Below, piece by piece: positions 27,625 through 37,267 of a stretch of DNA of 64,000 nt (the first letter of the stretch is position 1; the number at the start of each line of letters is the position of its first letter). The notes beneath the pieces are model-generated. The model was not told the DNA's origin and did no database searches. It saw nothing but the letters and a program-made list of their open reading frames with translations. Source of the stretch: Paracoccaceae bacterium (GTDB taxonomy: Bacteria; Pseudomonadota; Alphaproteobacteria; Rhodobacterales; Rhodobacteraceae); contig OY282431.1 in assembly GCA_958296035.1 (NCBI GenBank), forward strand, positions 682,001-746,000, given 5' to 3'. The position numbers and the translations under genes were made by a program.

Positions 27625-27635
27625 TAAGGGTTGCC

Positions 27636-28451
27636 TTGACTGACTCAGGTAATGCGGTGGGGAATTCAACCCCACCGCCACATCTTCGCGTCAGCCGAAT
27701 TCACAAGCGTTTCGGTGGTGTCCAGGCATTGACAAATGTGGATTTCGAGGTTGCCCGCGGGGAGGTAATGGCGCTAGTCGGTGACAATGGCGCCGGCAAG
27801 TCCACGCTCATGAAGATTCTCGCCGGAGCATATACGGCAGATGAAGGCCAATTCTGGATGGATGATCGCCAGGTAACTGTTAACAGTCCAAATGATGCGG
27901 CAGACCTAGGTATCCAGATTGTCTACCAGGACCTGGCATTGTGCGAGAATCTTGATGTCTCGGCCAACCTGTCGCTTGGAGCAGAACCGGTAAGACCGGG
28001 ATGGGGGTTTGTTCCCCGAATGCTGCGTCCGATTGATGAATTGGCAATGGAGGTCAAGGCAAAGAAGGCCACCGACCAGCTCGAGGTCAGAACACTGAAG
28101 TCAGTACGCGCCAAGGTAGGTGGACTATCAGGCGGTCAACGGCAGGCAATCGCCATCGCCCGGGCCGTTGGTGCCGAAAGTTCGGTCGTTTTGTTGGATG
28201 AACCTACTGCTGCACTTGGCGTGGCGCAGACCGGCCAGGTACTTGATGTTGTGAAACGACTGCGGGATACCAACCATGCAGTTGTCTATATATCACACAA
28301 CTTGCGGGAAATTTTCAAAATCGCAGATCGTATCTGTGTCTTGCGCCATGGAAACAATGTTGCAACCTGGAATATTGCTGATGTCAGTGCGGACGAAATA
28401 GTTGTCGCCATGACCAGGGGTCTGGACGAGGGTTCTGATTTTGCAGCCTGA
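27636..28451 (+). CDS. Sugar ABC transporter ATP-binding protein, single ABC domain
   Basis: 271 residues starting at TTG 27636, supported by AAGGG 7 bp upstream and an 11-bp gap from the binding-protein stop. One ABC domain: Walker A GDNGAGKST, Q-loop IVYQDLAL, signature LSGGQRQ, Walker B VVLLDEP, and the H-loop in YISHNLREI. Many XylG/MglA proteins have two fused ABC domains. This one has a single domain, as in the FrcA-like group, and probably works as a homodimer with the permease below. Confidence 0.92.
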   Translation: MTDSGNAVGNSTPPPHLRVSRIHKRFGGVQALTNVDFEVARGEVMALVGDNGAGKSTLMKILAGAYTADEGQFWMDDRQVTVNSPNDAADLGIQIVYQDLALCENLDVSANLSLGAEPVRPGWGFVPRMLRPIDELAMEVKAKKATDQLEVRTLKSVRAKVGGLSGGQRQAIAIARAVGAESSVVLLDEPTAALGVAQTGQVLDVVKRLRDTNHAVVYISHNLREIFKIADRICVLRHGNNVATWNIADVSADEIVVAMTRGLDEGSDFAA

Positions 28452-29664
28452 GTCTCGACCATCGCTGGTAGACCGTCTGCGCGAATTACGACAGACCCGA
28501 TTTGGTGCTTTTGTACCTGTGCTGCTCGCCTTGGCAGTGATCTGGACTTATTTCGGATTGGCGGTACCAATCTGGGAATATTGGACGAACCCCGACGCTG
28601 AAAGTCTGCGGTTCATTTTCCTGAGTCCACGCAACATTTACAATCTTTTCATGCAATCGGCAGTTATTGCAACGTTGGCCGTTGGGATCACGGTTGTATT
28701 GCTCTTGGGTGATATCGATCTTTCTGCGGCTGCAACTGCTGGGGTATGCGCCGCTCTGCTCGGTGTGCTCGTGCTTCAGGGTGTGCCAGCCTGGCTGGCT
28801 TGCCTTGTCGTGATGGTCGTTGGCGTATTTATGGGTGCCGCACAAGGTCTCCTTGTCGCATATGTTGGCATCCCCTCTTTCGTTGTGACGCTCGCCGGCC
28901 TGCTTGGCTACCAGGGCCTGATGCAGAAGATACTGCCCACCGGCAATCTCAATATCGGCGACCCATTCGTAAGGTCGATCGCCCGGGTTCTGATTCCAGA
29001 CTTATGGGGGCTGGTGCTTGCCGCCCTGCTTGTCCTGTTATTGATAGCTGCACTCTTGCGCAGGCAGACACTGCGCCGCGCGATGGGACTGGAACTCGAC
29101 ACTCAAATCGTGGTGTGGGGGCAGGTTGTCTTCTTCGCCGCACTGGTCTTTGGCGCCGTTATCACAATGAACAGCTATCGCTCGCTGCCGTTGATGATTT
29201 TGCTGCTTGTGGCTTTGACTGCGTTGGTAGGTTGGGTAACCACCTCAACGCCGTTTGGACGTTCGATTTTCGCGGTCGGTGGCAATGCGGAAAGTGCGAG
29301 GCGCGTTGGCATGAATGTCAGGCGAATTCGGGTCGCCTGTTTCGGGATCGTGGGGCTGATGGCAGCAATTGGAGGAATCTTCGGAGCTTCACGCTTCGGT
29401 TCCGTCTCGTATACGGCATTTGCCGGCGGGTCGTTGCTGCTGGAGAGCATAGGAGCAGCAGTTATCGGCGGCACGTCCCTGTTTGGTGGGCGGGGATCGG
29501 TGTGGAATGCAATTCTAGGTGCACTGGTTATCGGTTCGCTGGGGAATGGATTGGACCTTTCAGGTGCCAGTGCCGCGGACAAGCTTATGTTTTCAGGTGC
29601 CATTCTGCTTCTGGCGGTCGCAATCGACGCATTGTCAAGGCCACCAACCGGATCCGTGAGATAG
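28441..29664 (+). CDS. Sugar ABC transporter permease (XylH-like)
   Basis: 407 residues, about ten transmembrane helices, BPD_transp_2 family. The start is TTG 28441, overlapping the ATPase gene by 11 bp with GAGGG 7 bp upstream. Family signs: VVLLLGDIDLSAAATAGVCA, GIPSFVVTLAGLLGYQG, FAVGGNAESARRVGMNV and AAVIGGTSLFGGRGSVW. The length and long N-terminal helix match XylH more than RbsC. It forms the transmembrane pore. Confidence 0.92.
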   Translation: MQPESRPSLVDRLRELRQTRFGAFVPVLLALAVIWTYFGLAVPIWEYWTNPDAESLRFIFLSPRNIYNLFMQSAVIATLAVGITVVLLLGDIDLSAAATAGVCAALLGVLVLQGVPAWLACLVVMVVGVFMGAAQGLLVAYVGIPSFVVTLAGLLGYQGLMQKILPTGNLNIGDPFVRSIARVLIPDLWGLVLAALLVLLLIAALLRRQTLRRAMGLELDTQIVVWGQVVFFAALVFGAVITMNSYRSLPLMILLLVALTALVGWVTTSTPFGRSIFAVGGNAESARRVGMNVRRIRVACFGIVGLMAAIGGIFGASRFGSVSYTAFAGGSLLLESIGAAVIGGTSLFGGRGSVWNAILGALVIGSLGNGLDLSGASAADKLMFSGAILLLAVAIDALSRPPTGSVR

Positions 29665-29673
29665 GTCTGCCCC

Positions 29674-30120
29674 ATGTGGTCTGAGGCAGAATTGAGGGTA
29701 TTGTCCAGCATATTGGACGAATTGATTCCCGCCAGTCCGGATGGAAGGGTCCCGGGAGCCGGGGCAGTGGTTGCTGCTGAGTTCTTTCGATCTGCAGCAC
29801 AATATGCTGTCGACCCCGTTGGTGCCATAGATGTCGTACTTGCCGGTGTGTCAGCCATGACCGAGGATTTTTCAGCGCTGGATAGGCCTGAGCGCATAGA
29901 AATCCTGAAAGTTGTTGAAACCGAAACGCCTGAAAATTTCGCCCTGCTCGTTCGCCTCGCCTATATGGGGTACTACAGTCGACCAGAGATTCGCCCCTTG
30001 TTTGGCCCTGGTGCCCAGCCGGTACATCCACGAGGATATACGGTGCCGGACGAAAGCAGTGAACTCATCGATAGACTGACCAAGCCCGTTCGCCAGCGCG
30101 GCCGGTGCTACCGCACCTAG
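29674..30120 (+). CDS. Gluconate 2-dehydrogenase subunit 3-like small protein
   Basis: 148 residues of the gluconate_2-dh3 family (LSSILDELIPASPDGRVPGA, LVRLAYMGYYSRPEIR). Such subunits pair with a GMC flavoprotein, here the next gene. Usual members carry a Tat signal that exports the folded pair. This one starts directly with the domain (MWSEAELRVL) and has no signal, so the complex is probably cytoplasmic. It begins 9 bp after the permease stop, inside the operon. Confidence 0.8.
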   Translation: MWSEAELRVLSSILDELIPASPDGRVPGAGAVVAAEFFRSAAQYAVDPVGAIDVVLAGVSAMTEDFSALDRPERIEILKVVETETPENFALLVRLAYMGYYSRPEIRPLFGPGAQPVHPRGYTVPDESSELIDRLTKPVRQRGRCYRT

Positions 30121-30142
30121 TCTACATGTCCAGGGGTTGAAC

Positions 30143-31762
30143 GTGCAGAACGATCCGGTTGACGTACTGGTTGTCGGTGCCGGCGCGTCAGGGGCAGCTG
30201 TCCTCTGGTCCCTGCTGGAGACACGTATGAAATTCCTGTGCCTGGAGCAGGGCCTCCGAATCAGTGACATGGATTTTCCGAGTCGTGATGCGGATTATGA
30301 ACTGGCGCGTTATGGCAGGTTCTCTTGCGACCCAAATGTACGAGGATTGAAGCAGGACTATCCGATTAATTCGGATGAGAGTTGCATTACACCGGTGAAC
30401 TGGAACGGTGTCGGCGGTTCAACAATCAATTTTCTGGCGCACTGGCCGCGGATGAAACCATCGGATTTTCGGACTGCAACACTGGACGGTGTGGCGGAGG
30501 ACTGGCCGGTCGACTACGCCAGGCTTGAGCCTTTCTACGAGATGAATGACCGAAACGTCGGCGTGTCCGGACTGGGCGGCAATCCCGCCTACCCAAACTA
30601 TGCCCTTGATTTGCCACCCATCCCGATCGGGAAACTGGGCCAGACTTTGGCGAATGGGTTCAATCGGATGGGCTGGCACTGGTGGCCATCGGATGTTGCC
30701 ATCCTTTCGCAGGATCATGAAGGACGTCAGAAGTGTGTAAATGCCGGCACCTGCGACCTGGGCTGCGCTGCCGGTGCCAAGGGTGGGGCAAATTTCACCT
30801 ACTGGCCAATTCTGGAAAATGCTGGTGTAGAACTGCGTACGGAATGCCGGGTAAGGGAAATTCTTGTGGATAAGGGCACCGGCCTGGCAACCGGTGTGCT
30901 TTATCATGGTCCCGACGGTCGGGTGCACGAGCAAAGGGCCGAGCTTGTCATCATGGCCTGCAACGGTGTTGGAACACCACGATTGCTGCTCAATTCCAGG
31001 TCCGGCATGTTCCCTGAAGGCGTGGCAAACCGCTCCGGCATGGTGGGAAGAAACCTGATGTTTCATCCACTGACCGGTGTCTCAGGCGTGTTCGATGAAC
31101 CGATGAAGGGACACGAGGGCCCCATGGCCTGCTCAATACTTAGCCAGGAATTCTATGAAACCGATCCCGACAGGAATTTTGTACGCGGCTACGGACTGCA
31201 CTCGGGTCGGTCCACAACTCCAATGACCTTCGCACTGGGTGGCTACGGAATTGATGATCCAATCCCGTGGGGAAATCAGCACCGATTTATCATGGATGAT
31301 ATATACCCGTATCTCGCCGGATTGACCGTTGTGACAGAAGATCTGCCCGAGGGTCACAACCGTGTTACACTGGACCCGGTTCTTACGGACAGTGATGGTA
31401 TACCAGCTCCCAAGATCTCCTACCGTTTGGGCGAGAACACCAAGAGAATGCTGGAACATGGCAAGGAAAGGGCAAAGGAGGTGCTTCTGGCTGCCGGAGC
31501 CAGGAAATTGCTGTTCAAAGACGATAACACCGTCTGGTGGCGGGCAGGTTGGCACCAGATGGGGACCTGTCGCATGGGACATGACCCCCGGAATTCAGTT
31601 GTCGACGGCTGGGGCCGTTGCCACGACGTCAAGAACCTGTTCATCGTGGACGGATCAATCTTTGTCACCTCCGGAGCGGTCAATCCAACCTCCACCATCC
31701 AGGCACTGGCACTGTACGTCGGTGAGTGCATCAAGGACAATATTTACAATTTGTTCGAGTAA
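30143..31762 (+). CDS. GMC-family FAD-dependent sugar/polyol oxidoreductase
   Basis: About 539 residues. GTG 30143 is preferred because AGGGG lies 6 bp upstream; a TTG at 30137 is in frame. FAD-binding VVGAGASGAAVLWSLLE is at the N-terminus, then NGVGGSTINFLAHWPR. The catalytic region near the end has His in WHQMGTCRMG and Asn in GAVNPTSTIQAL. A Cys cluster (KCVNAGTCDLGCAAG) lies in the middle, as in gluconate- and pyranose-dehydrogenase-like proteins. With the small subunit above it would oxidise the imported sugar or its acid, perhaps at C2 or C3 (inference). Confidence 0.9.
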   Translation: MQNDPVDVLVVGAGASGAAVLWSLLETRMKFLCLEQGLRISDMDFPSRDADYELARYGRFSCDPNVRGLKQDYPINSDESCITPVNWNGVGGSTINFLAHWPRMKPSDFRTATLDGVAEDWPVDYARLEPFYEMNDRNVGVSGLGGNPAYPNYALDLPPIPIGKLGQTLANGFNRMGWHWWPSDVAILSQDHEGRQKCVNAGTCDLGCAAGAKGGANFTYWPILENAGVELRTECRVREILVDKGTGLATGVLYHGPDGRVHEQRAELVIMACNGVGTPRLLLNSRSGMFPEGVANRSGMVGRNLMFHPLTGVSGVFDEPMKGHEGPMACSILSQEFYETDPDRNFVRGYGLHSGRSTTPMTFALGGYGIDDPIPWGNQHRFIMDDIYPYLAGLTVVTEDLPEGHNRVTLDPVLTDSDGIPAPKISYRLGENTKRMLEHGKERAKEVLLAAGARKLLFKDDNTVWWRAGWHQMGTCRMGHDPRNSVVDGWGRCHDVKNLFIVDGSIFVTSGAVNPTSTIQALALYVGECIKDNIYNLFE

Positions 31763-31770
31763 GAGCAGGA

Positions 31771-31992
31771 ATGCTGGCGGGAAGTGATCTCAGCATGCAA
31801 GACCTTTCCCCGGGTGTATCGGGAACCTGCGAAGCTGTCGCTCATTGGGTTCGCCGGTGGACATTGCCGGATGCTCGTATCCAGTTTGCGGGCATTCAGC
31901 CAGTTGCCCGGTCCGCTGCGCATCAAATAATACGGCAGGCCGTGGCAGAATATTCTGACATTGCCTGCGGCCTGAATTGTGGGGTTGCATGA
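31771..31992 (+). CDS. Possible small protein between GMC oxidoreductase and enolase-family gene
   Basis: A 73-codon frame from ATG 31771 ends in TGA overlapping the next gene's ATG (ATGA). GCAGGA lies just upstream of the start. No family motif recognised. The coupling-like overlap is the main support; it may equally be a degenerate remnant or a leader. Confidence 0.25.
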   Translation: MLAGSDLSMQDLSPGVSGTCEAVAHWVRRWTLPDARIQFAGIQPVARSAAHQIIRQAVAEYSDIACGLNCGVA

Positions 31993-33158
31993 AGATCACC
32001 AGTGTCAAGAGCCATGTATTGCAGTACAATTTGCCGGAAGAACTGGGGTACTCGCAGCAATTCTACAATCGACGTACTGCCAATATCATCGAGATAGGAA
32101 CAGATGAGGGTATAACCGGTTGGGGCGAGTGCTTTGGTCCCGGAAACGTTGCCATTGCCAACAAGACCATCGTTGAGCGGGTCATCCAGCCCATGGTGTT
32201 AGGAGATGATCCGCTGGACCGGGATGTAACATGGCACAAAGTATACAATCTGCTGCGTGACCATGGACAGAAGGGAATGCCCCTTCAAGCCCTGTCCGGC
32301 GTCGATATCGCCCTTTGGGACATAACCGGCAAGGTTGCTGGCCTGCCGCTGCACAAGCTGATTGGTGGTGCCCATAGAACAAGGATCAAGACCTACGGCT
32401 ATGGGATGATGCTGAAGCAAGAAAATGTTTCCGATCATGCCGCCCGGTTCCGTGACGAAGCGGCCGCAATTCGTGATATGGGATTCTGTGCAGTCAAGAT
32501 GAAGGTCGGGCTTGGAGCAAAGTTTGATGTCGAGTTGTGCAAGGCGGTCCGTGAAAGTGTTGGGGAAAACTACGATTTCATGGTCGATGCCAACCATTGC
32601 TACACGACTTCGGATGCATTCTACGTTGGCCGGGGCCTTGAAGAACTTGGTGTGTACTGGTTCGAAGAACCGGTGGCCCCGGAAGACCTTGACGGCTACT
32701 GCGAGCTGCGCGCCGGACTGAATGTCAATATTTCCGGTGGAGAAGCAGAGTTCAATCGCTGGGGTTGGCGCCAGCTCCTGGAGAGACGCTGCCTGGACAT
32801 TGCCCACCCGGAGGTTTGCGCTGTTGGCGGCATCAGTGAGTACCTGCGTATCCTTGCCTTGGCACATGCCCATTTCACGCCAGTTATCAACCATGTCTGG
32901 GGGTCAGCGATTGCAGTGGCTGCCAACCTGCAGCTATTGGCTGCTATACCTCCGATTCCAGGCGGCATGTATCAGTGGGAACCCCTGCTGGAATTCGATA
33001 CGACAGACAACAGGTTCCGGGACGAGTTGCTGGAAACGCCGCTGAACATCCAGGAACAGGTCAGGTCTTCCGGTGGCTATGTCAACGTGCCTGCAGAACC
33101 AGGCATCGGTGTTGAACCTGACAGGGAGTTCCTGAACTTTCACGAACTTGATCTTTAG
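31989..33158 (+). CDS. Enolase-superfamily enzyme (mandelate racemase/muconate lactonising type)
   Basis: 389 residues from ATG 31989. N-terminal capping domain (TDEGITGWGECFGPG), then the TIM barrel with acid/base Lys in VKMKVG, metal ligands Asp in VDANHCY, Glu in WFEEPV and Glu in GGE, and a His in VINHVWGS matching the mandelate-racemase His. The active-site set fits sugar-acid dehydratases of the MR subgroup. Encoded last in an operon with sugar uptake and an FAD dehydrogenase, it probably dehydrates an aldonic acid to a 2-keto-3-deoxy acid (inference). Confidence 0.88.
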   Translation: MKITSVKSHVLQYNLPEELGYSQQFYNRRTANIIEIGTDEGITGWGECFGPGNVAIANKTIVERVIQPMVLGDDPLDRDVTWHKVYNLLRDHGQKGMPLQALSGVDIALWDITGKVAGLPLHKLIGGAHRTRIKTYGYGMMLKQENVSDHAARFRDEAAAIRDMGFCAVKMKVGLGAKFDVELCKAVRESVGENYDFMVDANHCYTTSDAFYVGRGLEELGVYWFEEPVAPEDLDGYCELRAGLNVNISGGEAEFNRWGWRQLLERRCLDIAHPEVCAVGGISEYLRILALAHAHFTPVINHVWGSAIAVAANLQLLAAIPPIPGGMYQWEPLLEFDTTDNRFRDELLETPLNIQEQVRSSGGYVNVPAEPGIGVEPDREFLNFHELDL

Positions 33159-33263
33159 TGGACCTTTCGACACCGACCAATCCATCCCTTCCAGAACGCG
33201 ATACGGGGCTTTCTGCTGCTTGCCCCTGCCCAGGCTCCGAACGAGTCAGTGCAACTTAAGCGA

Positions 33264-34760
33264 TTACCGTGTCCACATCTTTAGCAACAGGAAGACTCCT
33301 GCGTAGATCGCTATTCCGGAAAATGTAAGCAGTGTCACCGCGACGTATCGAATACCTGGCATGAAGAAAAACTCGCGGCCCCACAAATAGGCTGCAAACA
33401 GGGCACCACCCATAGCTGCGGATGCCAGGAGAATTCTCGGAAATGACCACCAGAACTGTCGGTCGAGGGTGGCTGCCTGGCCCAGGCGTCGTGCCCTGTG
33501 CATGAATAGAATCAGCAGAACCCATCCTGATGCGGTTGTACCCAGTGCGGCGGCAACATAGCCAAGGGTTTGCATGAGGCCGACAGCCACCACGGCGTTG
33601 GTAACCATGGCCACCAGAGAGAGCTTGAATGGTGTCCGCGTATCCTCGCGTGCAAAGAACAGTGGCTGGTATGCCTTCTGGAAAACAAAGGCTGGGAGAC
33701 CACATGCATAAATCATCAGTGCCAGTGCTGTGCGGGACGTATCATGCTCACCAAACGCGCCGCGCTCGAACAAGACGCTAACGATGGGTACCGAAAACAC
33801 TGCAAGCGCCACCGCAGCGGGAATTGACAGAGCCAGGCTGATTTCGCAGCAACGGTTGAACAAGTGGTTGCCGCCAGACACGTCGCCCGCGGCCAGCTTG
33901 CGAGACAGGGCCGGTAACAGGACGACGCCTACAGCAACTCCGACAATTCCGAGTGGGACCTGCACCAGCCTGTCGGCATAATTGAGCCAGGCAACGGCCC
34001 CTTGCTCGAAGCTTGCCACTTGGCGGCCGATCAGCAGGTTCAGCTGTATTACTCCTCCGGTCATGGCAGCTGGTGCGGCAATGACCAGCAAGTGCCGTAT
34101 ATCAGGTGTCAATCTTGGGAGTCGCAGCTCAATCCTGATTCCGGCGCGTCGTATTCCCATGAACACAAAGAGTAACTGTGCAAGCCCGGCAACCGGTACC
34201 GACACTGCCATGACTAAACCAATGTCGTAGGAGGCCACATAGGACACAGCCAGAACATGAACAAAAATAATGTTGAGCAGGACCGGAGCAGCAGCAGCTA
34301 CCCAGAAACGACGATGCGAGTTCAGGATTCCAGAGAGGAGGGCGGCCAGTGCAATGAAGAAGATATAGGGAAAGGCTATGCGGCCAAAGAGTGTTGCCGT
34401 GTTAAATCGGGTGTCGCCGAAATAACCACTGGCCATGGCGAAGACCATGGCCGGCATGATCAACTGGGCAACAAGGACCAGCAGAATAAGCACAGCTGCC
34501 AAGGTTGACACGGCCTGGCTGGCAAATTCCTGGTGGTTCTTCCCGGTCTCAAGCTTTTTCGAGTAAATGGGTACAAAAGCCAGATTTAGCGCGCCCTCGG
34601 CCAGAATTCGACGAAACATGTTGGGAAGGCTGAATGCTACCAGGAAAGCATCTGCAACAGGTCCAGCACCAAGCACCGCAGCAAATAAGACGTCGCGGAC
34701 GAAGCCAAGAAGCCGGCTGAGGCCGGTCCACGCGCTTACAGTAAACAGGTTCTTTAGCAT
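33264..34760 (-). CDS. murJ: Lipid II flippase MurJ
   Basis: 498 residues, about 14 transmembrane helices, MviN/MOP superfamily. N-terminus LFTVSAWTGLSRLLGFVRDV and PNMFRRILAEGALNLAFVPI are the family signature, with conserved arginines. FFAREDTRTPFKLSL is in the second half. It moves lipid II across the inner membrane for peptidoglycan synthesis. Core gene, convergent with the sugar operon. Confidence 0.96.
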   Translation of the reverse strand: MLKNLFTVSAWTGLSRLLGFVRDVLFAAVLGAGPVADAFLVAFSLPNMFRRILAEGALNLAFVPIYSKKLETGKNHQEFASQAVSTLAAVLILLVLVAQLIMPAMVFAMASGYFGDTRFNTATLFGRIAFPYIFFIALAALLSGILNSHRRFWVAAAAPVLLNIIFVHVLAVSYVASYDIGLVMAVSVPVAGLAQLLFVFMGIRRAGIRIELRLPRLTPDIRHLLVIAAPAAMTGGVIQLNLLIGRQVASFEQGAVAWLNYADRLVQVPLGIVGVAVGVVLLPALSRKLAAGDVSGGNHLFNRCCEISLALSIPAAVALAVFSVPIVSVLFERGAFGEHDTSRTALALMIYACGLPAFVFQKAYQPLFFAREDTRTPFKLSLVAMVTNAVVAVGLMQTLGYVAAALGTTASGWVLLILFMHRARRLGQAATLDRQFWWSFPRILLASAAMGGALFAAYLWGREFFFMPGIRYVAVTLLTFSGIAIYAGVFLLLKMWTR

Positions 34761-34871
34761 AGATTTCAGGTCCAGCCAGCGGGTCGCCCTCGCGCAGAAC
34801 CAACCACTTCCTGAATCGATGGTATCCTTAATCGCCCTGGTGCTGGCAGTCGCAATTCGAAACAGTTGTGG

Positions 34872-36077
34872 TCAGTTGGCGCGGTTGGAACGCATTCCCG
34901 AGCCGTGAAGTGTTACCGATGCTACTGCGAGCGGGTGATCGCGCAATATTTCCAGTTGCTCGTCGATAATGGTTCCGATCACCAGATTGCGTGTGGTGCC
35001 GCCTCCCGGCGACAGCCGTAATTCCCCTGATGCTCCGCGTACAGCGACGACCTCTTGAGCGCCGCGCCTTCGGGAAATGCGTCGATTGGTCGACAACGCG
35101 TGGACCACAGCGACGCTATCGTAGCCGAGCAATGCAAACGGATGTGGCAGGGTACCATAATGTGCCTCATAGCGCGCGCTGAACCTGTTGACCAACACAG
35201 GATCAGGGAGCGGAAACCATGCGCCCTGAAATGCACTGTGCTCCAAGGCTGCCGGGGGTATGTCCCAGCGCGAGATTCCGGCATATTGAATCCCGTTGTT
35301 CCGTAGGTTCCGGTCATCCAGCAAGCGCGTTATAACCGGCAGTGATCCGGCAGAGTTGCCGGTAAAGTAAATGATATCGGGCTGATAATTTTCGGCTGCC
35401 TCCAGAACCCGCCCGATCGCGTCGACGATTCCCATTTGTGAGAACTCGTGATTTACAACCTCCGGGACACTTTGACCGTACTTGGTGGCAGCTGCCAACA
35501 ACGCCTCTCTCGCCGCCTCTCCTGACTTTGTATTCTCGCTTACGATAATTGCCGTTCGCATTCCTCGCTGAACTGCGTGACCGACCAGACGGTCAGCGAG
35601 ATTCTGAAATGATTGACCAAGAATGGTAACGTTGCCACCAGCAACCGCCCGATCATTGGAAAAACTGAATACCGGCACGCTTGTCGCATCTGCAAGTGGC
35701 GCTACTGCCTTGGTTGTCACCGAAAATGCCGGGCCCAATACGGCATCGGCGCCGTCATCCAGCGCTGCCTGCATAGCCAATTTCGCTTTCGGCACTCTGC
35801 CGCCGGTAGCATATACCGTTAGTTGGCCCTGCCCGATGCCGAGGTCATCCAGCGCCAGTCTGGCTCCTTGTTCAAGGTTTGTCGCAAGCACATTCCATTC
35901 GGGGATCTCGGATTCGTATGGCACCAGCAAAGCGATACTGTTGGCATCAAATGCGTCAGCCAAGACAGGCTTGAATGTAGGGACGGAAGTTATCTGCTCG
36001 TCCGTTGGTGTACACGAGCCCAGCCAACCCAGCAGAGCTATGGCCGCAAGCAGGAATGAAAGAAACAGTCTGGTCAT
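34872..36077 (-). CDS. Penicillin-binding protein activator, LpoA-like lipoprotein
   Basis: 401 residues. Lipoprotein signal MTRLFLSFLLAAIALLGWLG with lipobox LGSC, Cys at about 22. The mature part is a type I periplasmic-binding fold (IALLVPYESEIPEWN, GADAVLGPAFSVTTKAVAPL, VPVFSFSND, GYDSVAVVHALS) as in the LpoA C-terminal domain and alphaproteobacterial penicillin-binding-protein activators. Outer-membrane anchored, presumed to stimulate PBP1. Divergent from rsmI, the usual neighbour. Confidence 0.87.
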   Translation of the reverse strand: MTRLFLSFLLAAIALLGWLGSCTPTDEQITSVPTFKPVLADAFDANSIALLVPYESEIPEWNVLATNLEQGARLALDDLGIGQGQLTVYATGGRVPKAKLAMQAALDDGADAVLGPAFSVTTKAVAPLADATSVPVFSFSNDRAVAGGNVTILGQSFQNLADRLVGHAVQRGMRTAIIVSENTKSGEAAREALLAAATKYGQSVPEVVNHEFSQMGIVDAIGRVLEAAENYQPDIIYFTGNSAGSLPVITRLLDDRNLRNNGIQYAGISRWDIPPAALEHSAFQGAWFPLPDPVLVNRFSARYEAHYGTLPHPFALLGYDSVAVVHALSTNRRISRRRGAQEVVAVRGASGELRLSPGGGTTRNLVIGTIIDEQLEILRDHPLAVASVTLHGSGMRSNRAN

Positions 36078-36181
36078 GGAGGGGCCTGAGATAGTGTTCG
36101 AAAGACGGAGGCAGGTTGCTATAATGAATACACCCGAAGTTCAAACCTGCAATCGCCTTCGTTTCGCTGGGATTTAAAGTC

Positions 36182-37075
36182 GTGCCAGGTCCACAGGAGA
36201 TTGTGCCGGGCCTTTATGTTGTTTCAACACCGCTCGGCAATGCCCGCGACATCACGTTGCGAGCACTTGACGTGTTGAGGCTCGCGACGGTCATCGCGGC
36301 AGAAGATACGAGGACCACGCGCAAGCTACTTTCAATCCACGCCATTTGCCTTTCCGGTCGGCAGCTTGTGTCATATGGCCAGCACAACGCCCGAAGGCAG
36401 CGAAGCCGGATCCTCCGGCATCTCGACCGGGGAGCCTCGGTCGCGCTGGTGTCCGAAGCCGGCACGCCGCTTGTTGCCGATCCGGGAAATCGCCTGTTGC
36501 GAGAGGCAATTGCCCGGGGACACGACTGCTTCCCGGTTCCGGGGGCGTCAGCGGCAGTTGCAGCCTTGACCGTTTCAGGTCTGGCCAGCGACAGGTTCAT
36601 GTTTGCCGGATTTCTTCCGTCAAAATCGGGGCAGCGGAGAAAAGCACTCGCCGACCTGTCTTCCATCCCGATAACCATGATTTTCTTCGAGGCTCCTCGC
36701 CGAATTTCGTTCACGTTGAGGGACATGGAAACGGCGTTTGGTGGCGACCGAGGGGCAACGGTTTGTCGGGAACTGACCAAGCGCAATGAAACGACGTTGC
36801 GCGGAACACTCTCACAACTCGTAATCTGGTTTGAACAGACACCTGCGATCGGGGAGTGTTCAATTGTTGTGGATGGTGCGTCTCCGGTCGAAACCGCTCC
36901 GGGCGGAATTGAAAATCATCTGGCAGCAGCAATGACGCGGCTAACCCTGCGTGATGCCGTCGCCGAAGTGGCACAGGCCCATCAAACCAGCCGCAGGGAA
37001 GTGTATGCCCTTGCAGTTGACCTACAGCGCCGGGGGCCGGCTGCGGCAGGGCGTGGAACTGAGAACGCAGATTGA
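36182..37075 (+). CDS. rsmI: 16S rRNA (cytidine1402-2'-O)-methyltransferase
   Basis: 297 residues from GTG 36182. Tetrapyrrole-methylase fold: GLYVVSTPLGNARDITLRAL, IAAEDTRTTRKLL, LVSEAGTPLVADPGNRLLRE, PVPGASAAVAALTVSGL, FIFFEAPRRI-like region at about 160-166. Methylates C1402 of 16S rRNA. Starts 105 bp from the divergent lpoA-like start. Confidence 0.95.
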   Translation: MPGPQEIVPGLYVVSTPLGNARDITLRALDVLRLATVIAAEDTRTTRKLLSIHAICLSGRQLVSYGQHNARRQRSRILRHLDRGASVALVSEAGTPLVADPGNRLLREAIARGHDCFPVPGASAAVAALTVSGLASDRFMFAGFLPSKSGQRRKALADLSSIPITMIFFEAPRRISFTLRDMETAFGGDRGATVCRELTKRNETTLRGTLSQLVIWFEQTPAIGECSIVVDGASPVETAPGGIENHLAAAMTRLTLRDAVAEVAQAHQTSRREVYALAVDLQRRGPAAAGRGTENAD

Positions 37076-37267
37076 ATAGAGCTACCCCGCAACCCTTCGA
37101 ACCCGGCCACAATCAACCGCGGATATCCTTGTGTTCCCATCTGCCAATGTGGTCGAACTCTGTTCGAAGGATAGAATCAGGATGGAAGTTTGCTACAGGC
37201 ATCCATGTTGCAATCGGAAATGTCTCGTATAGTCTGCGGAAGATTGTAGATCTCGGAAGGGCCTGCG

